Shown in pieces: positions 1 through 5,282 of a stretch of DNA of 5,664 nt (position 1 is the first letter of the stretch; the number at the start of each line of letters is the position of its first letter). The notes beneath the pieces were generated by a model. That model was given only the letters and a program-made list of their open reading frames with translations. It was not told the origin of the DNA and did not search any database. Source of the DNA: Bacteroidota bacterium (GTDB lineage Bacteria; Bacteroidota; Bacteroidia; NS11-12g; UBA955); assembly GCA_947450015.1 (NCBI GenBank), contig CANFUB010000182.1, positions 1 to 5,664 on the forward strand, written 5' to 3'. A program made the translations under genes and the position numbers.

Positions 1-618
1 AGAGGTGATTCAAAAACAAGGGTGTATAAAATGAGTAAGCAACCTGGCACTTATGTTTTAAGTCCATACACTAGTTTCAATGTAGTAGGTTTAATAACCG
101 GTGCAGATTATTCTCCAAAAACAAAGGAACTTGTTCTCATCGGTTATCAAAGCAGTCATTCTAATTCATTCCTTTGGTTTTTAGATCATTTTACAAGTGA
201 TTCTTTTTTCTCAGGCAATAAAAGACGCATTGAAATAGGCAATGGAAAAGACTGGCAAACAGAAGGCATCACTTGGAACAGCAATGGTAGAATTTTATTG
301 TCAAATGAAAATTCAGGTTTACCTTGTTCACTTTATGCGAGTGATAAGAATTTTAAAACATCCGGCATAGCTGCTACTGCAAACATTAAAATGATGATGG
401 TTTATCCCAATCCTGCAAATGAAACCCTTTGCATTAAAAATCTTGTATCAAAATCTTTATATACCATTTTCAATTTAATGGGCGAAATGGTATTGCAAGG
501 TAAAATAGATAATTTAGATGAAAATATTAACGTGCAAGATTTGAGTACAGGAAGTTATGTACTTATAGTGAATACTAGCAGTGGCGAAAGCAGTACCATC
601 AGATTTGAGAAGCTTTAA
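1..618 (+). CDS. Secreted protein with type IX secretion C-terminal sorting domain (3' part only)
   Basis: The reading frame is open from base 1 (R-G-D-S-K-T-R...) to the TAA at 616-618, so the gene begins upstream. A GTG at 22 and an ATG at 31 are in frame but are very probably internal. About 205 residues are visible. The C-terminal ~75 residues (from about nt 391) form a typical Por/T9SS type A sorting domain: a YPNPANE motif at nt 403-423, a beta-rich stretch with 'YTIFNLMGEMV', then 'LSTGSYVLIV' and a short basic end (FEKL). Such domains direct export across the outer membrane and are then removed. The part before it (nt 1-390) has repeated beta-strand-like blocks ('KELVLIGY', 'FLWFLDHF', 'QTEGITW', 'GRILLSNE') that suggest the last blades of a beta-propeller-like domain; this is inference. 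Substrate and enzymatic activity cannot be judged without the N-terminus. No hairpin terminator is evident after the stop. Confidence 0.9.
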   Translation, partial: RGDSKTRVYKMSKQPGTYVLSPYTSFNVVGLITGADYSPKTKELVLIGYQSSHSNSFLWFLDHFTSDSFFSGNKRRIEIGNGKDWQTEGITWNSNGRILLSNENSGLPCSLYASDKNFKTSGIAATANIKMMMVYPNPANETLCIKNLVSKSLYTIFNLMGEMVLQGKIDNLDENINVQDLSTGSYVLIVNTSSGESSTIRFEKL

Positions 619-656
619 TTTGCCAAAAAAAATAAGATTTAGTAACAGCATAATAA

Positions 657-692
657 AGTAATTTTCAAAGTAATTGCTCACCATTAGTAATT
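657..692 (+). repeat. Three short direct repeats AGTAATT in the intergenic region
   Basis: AGTAATT occurs at 657-663, 669-675 and 686-692, all in the same orientation, with start-to-start spacings of 12 and 17 nt. They lie about 60-90 nt upstream of the TATCTTTG box. They could be binding sites for a regulator, but the surrounding DNA is so A/T-rich that chance is a serious alternative. Confidence 0.35.
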
Positions 693-696
693 TGTC

Positions 697-735
697 TATT
701 TTTTTAAAATGAAAAAATTTTTAAAAAATTAAAAT
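697..735 (+). promoter_or_regulatory. Extremely A/T-rich tract upstream of the putative promoter box
   Basis: Thirty-nine bases contain a single G (711) and no C, arranged as alternating A and T runs of 4-7 bases. It sits just upstream of the TATCTTTG box at 748-755. This is where an UP-element-like or DNA-bending region would be expected. No TTG-type -33 element can be seen inside it, so either the -33 contact is degenerate or the tract takes its place. The functional role is inferred only from position and composition. Confidence 0.35.
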
Positions 736-747
736 CCCCAAATTCAA

Positions 748-755
748 TATCTTTG
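748..755 (+). promoter_or_regulatory. Putative Bacteroidota -7 promoter box (TATCTTTG)
   Basis: The octamer is a perfect match to the Bacteroidota primary sigma -7 consensus TAnnTTTG. No clear TTG -33 element lies about 20 nt upstream. The box ends 11 nt before the ATG at 767. Since transcription normally starts a few bases downstream of this box, the predicted 5' leader is only a handful of bases. It would serve the oxidoreductase gene at 767. Confidence 0.6.
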
Positions 756-766
756 CCCTACCATTT

Positions 767-1966
767 ATGAATTTAAAATTCGGTATTCTGCGCGAAGAAA
801 AATTACCTTCTGATAAACGTGTTCCCTTTACACCCGCTCAATGTGCGGCTATCAAAGATCAATTTCCTTCGATTGAAATATACATCCAACCATCGCCTGA
901 ACGTTGCTTTGCCGACGAACTCTATGCAAAGGTTGGGATTACAGTAAAAGAAGATATCAGCGATTGCGACTATTTATTAGGCATTAAAGAAGTGCCTGCC
1001 GAAGCGCTTATCCCCAATAAAAAATATTTGTTCTTTTCGCATACCATCAAGAAACAAGCCCATAACAAACACTTGATGCACGCTTTAATAAAAAAGCAAA
1101 TTACGATGATCGATTATGAAACCCTGCGTTGGAAAAACGGTGACCGTGTGCTAGGTTTCGGTCGTTTTGCAGGTATTGTTGGTGCTTACAATGGCCTACT
1201 TACTTGGGGCAAAAAATACAATGCTTTTGATTTAAAACCCGCCTATCTCTGCCACGATTATGCAGAAGTAAAACGCGAACTAAAAAAATTAAAACTTTCG
1301 AACATTAAAATCATTCTCACAGGCAATGGCCGCGTTTCGCTTGGTGCACTTGAACTTTTGAAAGAGGCCGGCATTAAACAAGTAACAGCAGCAGATATTT
1401 TAACTAAAATTTTTGCTGAGCCTGTATTTGCAGAATTGCTAACAGAAAACCTATACGAACGCATTGATGGCAAACCATACGACCGCAGCGATTTTCACCA
1501 CGACCCTACCCGTTACCGCTGTGTGTTCCGCTACTATTTACCTTTCTGCGATTTGTTAATGAATGGTATTTATTGGGACGATAAAATGGACCGTCTTTTT
1601 GCAGCCAACGAAACCCGCTTGCCCACTTTTAAAACCAAAGTGATAGCAGATATCAGTTGCGATATTAATGGCAGTGTGCCCATTACTTTAAAAGACACCA
1701 AAATCACCGACCCTGTTTTTGGATTCAGTCCAACCACCATGGATGTTTGCGAACCCTATCAAAGCGATAGCATCGATATTATGGCGGTAAGTAATTTGCC
1801 AACAGAATTACCTAAAGATGCAAGCGAGGGCTTTGGTCAAATGCTCATCGATTATGTGATTCCTGAATTAATGAAACCGAATAGTCCCATCATTCATGCA
1901 GCCACCATCTGCACCAATGGTCAACTGACACATGATTATGAGTACTTGGCCGATTACGCCTATTGA
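767..1966 (+). CDS. Saccharopine dehydrogenase / lysine-ketoglutarate reductase-like NAD(P)-dependent oxidoreductase
   Basis: This 399-residue protein has the two-domain layout of the alanine dehydrogenase/PNT - saccharopine dehydrogenase (lysine-forming) superfamily. The N-terminal domain begins with the family's opening motif (GILREEKLPSDKRVPFTP, residues 6-23). 'GIKEVP' (72-77) and 'FFSHTIKKQ' (89-97) carry Lys74 and His92, which appear to match the catalytic Lys/His pair of yeast-type saccharopine dehydrogenase. A Rossmann nucleotide-binding stretch 'ILTGNGRVSLGALELL' is at 183-198. 'ADISCDINGSVP' (294-305) and 'LPTELPKDASEGFG' (344-357) recall the LKR domain of eukaryotic LKR/SDH proteins. 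The family interconverts lysine plus 2-oxoglutarate with saccharopine. Here the substrate is inferred and could be another amino or oxo acid. The length fits a monofunctional enzyme, and no partner saccharopine dehydrogenase is adjacent. The ATG at 767 lies 11 nt after a TATCTTTG box with no Shine-Dalgarno sequence. The protein is probably cytoplasmic, as no signal peptide is seen. Confidence 0.83.
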   Translation: MNLKFGILREEKLPSDKRVPFTPAQCAAIKDQFPSIEIYIQPSPERCFADELYAKVGITVKEDISDCDYLLGIKEVPAEALIPNKKYLFFSHTIKKQAHNKHLMHALIKKQITMIDYETLRWKNGDRVLGFGRFAGIVGAYNGLLTWGKKYNAFDLKPAYLCHDYAEVKRELKKLKLSNIKIILTGNGRVSLGALELLKEAGIKQVTAADILTKIFAEPVFAELLTENLYERIDGKPYDRSDFHHDPTRYRCVFRYYLPFCDLLMNGIYWDDKMDRLFAANETRLPTFKTKVIADISCDINGSVPITLKDTKITDPVFGFSPTTMDVCEPYQSDSIDIMAVSNLPTELPKDASEGFGQMLIDYVIPELMKPNSPIIHAATICTNGQLTHDYEYLADYAY

Positions 1967-2013
1967 TTTCATTCCTTCATCAAAATTTAATCTTATTTGA
2001 TTTAAAAAAGTAG

Positions 2014-2021
2014 TTAATTTG
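2014..2021 (+). promoter_or_regulatory. Possible -7-like promoter box (TTAATTTG)
   Basis: TTAATTTG differs from the Bacteroidota -7 consensus TAnnTTTG at one position. It ends 7 nt before the ATG at 2029, mirroring the arrangement before the gene at 767. The nearest upstream TTG (1997-1999) is only 14 nt away, shorter than the usual -33/-7 spacing, so the match is weak. If real, it would make the transporter-protease-rimK unit independently transcribed. Otherwise the 62-nt gap may simply be read through from the oxidoreductase gene. Confidence 0.3.
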
Positions 2022-2028
2022 CCTGCAT

Positions 2029-3858
2029 ATGAAAGCAATGAAGCGCATTATTCTCCTTATCCTGCCCTATAAAGGACTGGCAGCGCTTAACATGTTGTTT
2101 AATTTAATTCAGATTTTAGCTGGATTATTCTCTTTGGGTTTGCTGATGCCCTTGCTCGACTTTATGTTTAATAACAATAAAGAAGCTATCAAACCAAGGG
2201 CTATTGAAGCGGGGTCTAGCACCGATTTCAACTCCATGTACAACGCCTTCATTCAATGGATGACGGAGTATGTACAAAACGATAAGAAACAAGCCCTTTT
2301 ATTAATTTGTATTGCTTTAATTATTGCCACCATTATTAAAAACATAGCGCGTTATTTGGCTCTGTACTATTTGGTAATTCTTAGAAACAGAAGCATAGAA
2401 AACATTCGTAAAAACATTTTCCAAAAAATATTGGCCTTGCCGCTCTCCTATTTTAGCAACGAGAAAAAAGGGGATTTGATTTCGCGCATGAGCAACGATG
2501 TGAAAGAAGTTGAATGGAGCATGATGGCCTCCTTAGAAGCCATTTTCAAAGAACCTGTCACCATTGTATTTTACGTTGGCACCTTGGTTTACATGAGTCC
2601 TGGCCTAACACTATTTGTAGTTGGTCTTTTGCCCATTGCTGCTGGCTCTATTGCTTTACTCGGCAAATCATTGCGCAGAAAATCTAAACGCAACCAAGAG
2701 CAACAAAGCAATGTGTTATCCTTTTTAGAAGAATCTTTAGGCGGTATGCGCATCATCAAAGCCTTTGTTGGCGAGAAAGCCTTTAAACATAAATTCGATT
2801 CATTGAATGCCAGCTCTACTTTGGCCAATATTAAAGTGAACCACCGTGGCGACTTAGCCTCTCCTATTTCCGAAACTTTGGCCATCATTGTTGCTGGTGT
2901 GATTCTCTGGTTTGGCGGCAACATGGTATTCGAAGGTCAATTGGTAGGCTCTGCATTCTTGGCATACTTCGCTATTTTTAGCCAAGTGATTCCCCCATTC
3001 AAACAACTTTCACAAGCGTTTCCAATGGTGCAACGCGGTGCAGCAAGTTTAGACCGTTACGAAGAAATTTTAAATGCCGATATTAAAATTTATGAGCAAC
3101 CCAATGCCATCGAAATTAACAATATTCAACATGCCATCGAATATAAAAATGTGAACTTTGCCTATGGTTTAGACACCGTTTTACATGGTATTAGCTTCAC
3201 CGTTCCTAAAAATAAAAAGGTAGCTTTAGTAGGTGCCAGTGGTAGTGGAAAAAGCACCATTGCCGATTTATTACCGCGCTTTTATGACATTGAAAATGGG
3301 GAAATTTTAATTGATGGCGTCAACATCAAATCGCTTTCAATAAACAGTTTGCGTTCTATGATGGGCATCGTTTCGCAAGAGGCCATTCTGTTCAACGATA
3401 CCATCGCCAATAACATAATATTTGGATTAGAAAATGTAAGCAAAAGCGATTTAGAAAAAGCTGCTAAGCTTGCCAATGCTTATGATTTCATTCTACAATC
3501 AGAGCGTGGTTTCGACACTGTGATTGGCGAAAGAGGCAGCAAATTAAGTGGCGGCCAACGCCAACGCATTGCCATCGCAAGAGCCTTATTGAGAAATCCT
3601 GCAGTTTTAATTTTAGATGAGGCCACAAGTGCCTTAGACAATGAAAGTGAAAAACTGGTGCAGCAAGCCCTCGACAATTTGCGCCAAGACCGCACCACCC
3701 TTGTGATAGCGCACAGATTAACCACCATACAAGATGCAGATGAAATCATTGTTCTAGACAAAGGATTTATCATTGAACGCGGTCATCACAACGAATTAAT
3801 GGAAAAACGCGGACCTTATTACAGATTGTACAATACCTATAACGATGGTAAAGCTTAA
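2029..3858 (+). CDS. ABC exporter half-transporter, fused membrane and ATPase domains (MsbA/BmrA-like)
   Basis: This is a complete 609-residue type IV ABC exporter subunit, expected to work as a dimer in the inner membrane. An N-terminal membrane domain has about six hydrophobic helices (roughly 8-45, 88-117, 172-190, 192-213, 283-302, 306-325). A predicted ~40-residue external loop lies between the first two. Coupling-helix and linker sequences such as 'GDLISRMSNDVKEVE' (148-162) are typical. The ATPase domain is intact: Walker A GASGSGKST (402-410, Lys408), Q-loop Gln450, signature LSGGQ (506-510), Walker B 'VLILD' with catalytic Glu531, D-loop SALD (534-537) and switch His562. The family exports lipids, lipid A precursors, drugs or peptides, and the substrate cannot be told from sequence. 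No N-terminal C39 peptidase domain is present, so it is not a bacteriocin-processing type. The last 14 nt overlap the protease gene in another frame, suggesting coupled translation. The ATG at 2029 is preferred over the in-frame ATG at 2038 because it follows the TTAATTTG box closely, but either could be used. Confidence 0.95.
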   Translation: MKAMKRIILLILPYKGLAALNMLFNLIQILAGLFSLGLLMPLLDFMFNNNKEAIKPRAIEAGSSTDFNSMYNAFIQWMTEYVQNDKKQALLLICIALIIATIIKNIARYLALYYLVILRNRSIENIRKNIFQKILALPLSYFSNEKKGDLISRMSNDVKEVEWSMMASLEAIFKEPVTIVFYVGTLVYMSPGLTLFVVGLLPIAAGSIALLGKSLRRKSKRNQEQQSNVLSFLEESLGGMRIIKAFVGEKAFKHKFDSLNASSTLANIKVNHRGDLASPISETLAIIVAGVILWFGGNMVFEGQLVGSAFLAYFAIFSQVIPPFKQLSQAFPMVQRGAASLDRYEEILNADIKIYEQPNAIEINNIQHAIEYKNVNFAYGLDTVLHGISFTVPKNKKVALVGASGSGKSTIADLLPRFYDIENGEILIDGVNIKSLSINSLRSMMGIVSQEAILFNDTIANNIIFGLENVSKSDLEKAAKLANAYDFILQSERGFDTVIGERGSKLSGGQRQRIAIARALLRNPAVLILDEATSALDNESEKLVQQALDNLRQDRTTLVIAHRLTTIQDADEIIVLDKGFIIERGHHNELMEKRGPYYRLYNTYNDGKA

Positions 3859-4303
3859 GAACAAAAAAATACTAGGCAGTTCCGATAAAATAGATTTTCC
3901 TGAATTGGGATTAGAGAACATTGGTTGCAAAATTGACACAGGTGCTGAATCTTCTTCAATCCATTGTCACCATGTTAGAATTAGAGAAATCAATGGCGAA
4001 GATGTGCTTGTTTTTAGATTATTAGATCCAAAGCATAAAGCCTATGTTAAGAAAGATTGTACCACCAAGCATTTCAAAGAAAAGCGCGTAAAAAATAGTT
4101 TTGGCGACAAAGAGTATCGCTATTTTGTAAAGTTAAAAATTAAACTTTTTAACGAAACAATCGAAGCCGAATTCTCCTTGGCCAATCGGTCGGACATGAC
4201 CTTCCCCGTTTTGCTTGGAAAAAAATTACTGCATCAACATTTCCTTGTCGATGTGGCTCAAAAAAATCTGTCATATAACGCTAAGAAAAATAACAGGCCA
4301 TGA
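3845..4303 (+). CDS. Retropepsin-like protease of the 'ATP-dependent zinc protease' family (PF05618-type), RimK-associated
   Basis: This small 152-residue protein matches the family commonly labelled 'putative ATP-dependent zinc protease', whose fold is now regarded as retropepsin-like. The catalytic Asp-Thr-Gly-Ala motif is at residues 31-34 in 'KIDTGAESSSIHCHH'. The second conserved element, 'FPVLLGKKLL' (120-129), matches the hydrophobic-hydrophobic-Gly block that closes aspartic peptidase half-barrels. A single-domain enzyme of this kind would act as a homodimer. A His-Cys-His-His run (40-43) follows the active-site strand and could bind metal, but this is unproven. No signal peptide is seen, so the protein is expected to be cytoplasmic. 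The gene starts inside the transporter gene (14-nt overlap) and ends with the ATGA overlap that starts rimK. In some Pseudomonas a member of this family (RimB) is encoded with RimK and linked to its control. A role in trimming or regulating RimK-dependent glutamylation is therefore a reasonable inference. The substrate is unknown. Confidence 0.85.
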   Translation: MVKLKNKKILGSSDKIDFPELGLENIGCKIDTGAESSSIHCHHVRIREINGEDVLVFRLLDPKHKAYVKKDCTTKHFKEKRVKNSFGDKEYRYFVKLKIKLFNETIEAEFSLANRSDMTFPVLLGKKLLHQHFLVDVAQKNLSYNAKKNNRP

Positions 4304-5184
4304 ACATTGTTGTACTATCGCGCAACCCTCACCTCTATTCAACCAAAAGGTTGTTAGAAGCAGCTGAGGCAAGGGGACATAATGCCCAAATCATCAGTCA
4401 TACCCACTGTTATGTGGTGATTGAAAAAGGCGCCCCTACCATTTTTCACAACAATAAATCATTGTTAGATATAGATGCCGTAATTCCGCGAGTAGGCGCA
4501 TCGGTAACTTATTATGGTTCGGCCATTATCCGCCAATTCGAAGCACAAAAAATTTATACATCATTAACTGCTGCAGCTTTGGTTCGCAGTCGCGATAAAT
4601 TAAGAACCCTGCAATTGCTAAGCATGGAAAACATTGCATTGCCTAAAACCGTGTTTGCCCGCCATCCAGATGATATCGACCACGTGATTAAACAAGTGGG
4701 TGGAGCTCCATTGATTATCAAATTAATTGAAGGCACACAAGGTTTAGGCGTTGTATTGGCCGAGACTAAAAAAGCAGCTAAGAGTGTCATAGAAGCTTTC
4801 TACGGCATGAACGCCAACTTCTTGGTACAAGAGTTTGTAAAAGAAGCAAAGGGCAGTGATATACGTGCCTTTGTTGTAGGCGATAAAGTAGTAGGTGCCA
4901 TGGTGCGTCAAGGCAAGGAAGATGAATTTAGAAGTAACCTGCACCGCGGTGGCACAAGCAAGGTGATAAAATTAAGCGATGAGGAAGAAGAAGTGGCCAT
5001 TAAAGCCGCCAAAGCTTTGGGATTGAATATTGCAGGTGTCGATATGTTGCCAAGTGAAAGAGGCCCGCTGGTAATCGAAGTTAACTCCTCGCCCGGACTC
5101 GAAGGTATTGAAGCAGCCACAGGTAAAGACATTGCAGGTGAAATTATTCACTTCATCGAAAAAGACATTAAACGCAAAAAATAA
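4300..5184 (+). CDS. rimK: RimK, ATP-grasp ribosomal protein S6 glutamate ligase type
   Basis: This complete 294-residue protein is close in length to E. coli RimK (about 300) and is recognisably collinear with it. It begins 'MNIVVLSRNPHLYSTKRLLEAA' and has 'DAVIPRVGASVTYYG' (59-73), 'RSRDKLRTLQLL' (96-107), 'GGAPLIIKLIEGTQGLGVVLAE' (134-155), 'LVQEF' (175-179), 'FRSNLHRGG' (210-218), 'AGVDML' (245-250) and 'GPLVIEVNSSPGLEGIE' (255-271). ATP-grasp residues are in place: Lys100 and Lys141 for nucleotide, and Asp248, Glu260 and Asn262 for magnesium. The enzyme uses ATP to ligate glutamate, classically to the C-terminus of ribosomal protein S6, in the cytoplasm. RimK can also make poly-alpha-glutamate. 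The target in this organism is not shown by the window. Its ATG overlaps the protease stop by 4 nt, indicating translational coupling. The C-terminus lacks the last few residues of the E. coli protein and ends in a basic KRKK. Confidence 0.95.
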   Translation: MNIVVLSRNPHLYSTKRLLEAAEARGHNAQIISHTHCYVVIEKGAPTIFHNNKSLLDIDAVIPRVGASVTYYGSAIIRQFEAQKIYTSLTAAALVRSRDKLRTLQLLSMENIALPKTVFARHPDDIDHVIKQVGGAPLIIKLIEGTQGLGVVLAETKKAAKSVIEAFYGMNANFLVQEFVKEAKGSDIRAFVVGDKVVGAMVRQGKEDEFRSNLHRGGTSKVIKLSDEEEEVAIKAAKALGLNIAGVDMLPSERGPLVIEVNSSPGLEGIEAATGKDIAGEIIHFIEKDIKRKK

Positions 5185-5200
5185 CCCCAAAGCTTTTCAA

Positions 5201-5208
5201 TACTTTTG
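5201..5208 (+). promoter_or_regulatory. Putative -7 promoter box (TACTTTTG) for the sigma factor gene
   Basis: This is a perfect match to TAnnTTTG, 17 nt after the rimK stop and 74 nt before the sigma factor start at 5283. No TTG -33 element is visible about 20 nt upstream, so the prediction rests on the -7 box and position. If it is used, transcription would begin inside the left arm of the palindrome that starts at 5210. Confidence 0.5.
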
Positions 5209-5209
5209 T

Positions 5210-5233
5210 ATGAACGTCATAAATGACGTTCAT
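5210..5233. repeat. 24-bp perfect palindrome, candidate operator or RNA hairpin
   Basis: Two 11-bp arms, ATGAACGTCAT (5210-5220) and ATGACGTTCAT (5223-5233), are exact reverse complements separated by AA. The palindrome begins one base after the TACTTTTG box and so overlaps the expected transcription start, a classic repressor site position. As RNA it could form a stem of about 10 bp with a 4-nt loop. It also lies 25 nt after rimK and could help end that transcript, but the following TTTAAAGT is a poor terminator tail. The regulator is unknown. Confidence 0.7.
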
Positions 5234-5252
5234 TTAAAGTAAAATCCAAACA

Positions 5253-5281
5253 TTTTCGTCTACTCTATATATTGACGAAAA
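5253..5281. repeat. Second inverted repeat ending one base before the sigma factor start
   Basis: TTTTCGTC (5253-5260) and GACGAAAA (5274-5281) are perfect 8-bp inverted arms around a 13-nt A/T-rich spacer. The right arm ends one base before the ATG at 5283. A hairpin in mRNA could hinder ribosome access to that start. As DNA, the arms share the GACG/CGTC core with the palindrome at 5210-5233, hinting at one regulator recognising both sites. Confidence 0.5.
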
Positions 5282-5282
5282 A

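Noticed and set aside
22..33. GTG at 22 or ATG at 31 as the true start of the first gene
   Set aside because: The frame is open to base 1. The visible protein lacks a signal peptide although it carries a T9SS sorting domain, so the real start lies upstream.
1979..2001. Short inverted repeat ATCAAA ... TTTGAT after the oxidoreductase gene, considered as a terminator
   Set aside because: The arms are only 6 bp, A/T-rich, with an 11-nt loop and no U-tract after the stem, so chance is likely in this composition.
2589..2924. Minus-strand open frames (for example 2589-2924 and 3480-3773) inside the transporter gene, and similar ones in other genes
   Set aside because: They lie opposite well-supported coding sequence, show no recognisable domain, and have Ser/Leu/Arg-rich composition typical of reverse-strand shadows.
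2029..5184. Graspetide (ATP-grasp modified peptide) biosynthetic cluster
   Set aside because: The ligase is nearly collinear with E. coli RimK, including the substrate-binding 'FRSNLHRGG' block. The transporter lacks a peptidase domain, and no precursor peptide gene is seen in the window.
5187..5198. AAAGCTTT self-complementary octamer just after rimK
   Set aside because: It is too short to form a stem with a loop and is easily expected by chance in A/T-rich DNA.
5257..5262. CGTCTA read as an ECF sigma -10 element for autoregulation of the sigma factor
   Set aside because: CGTC is a common ECF -10 core, but no AAC-type -35 element lies about 16-17 nt upstream. The nearest GAAC (5212-5215) is about 41 nt away.
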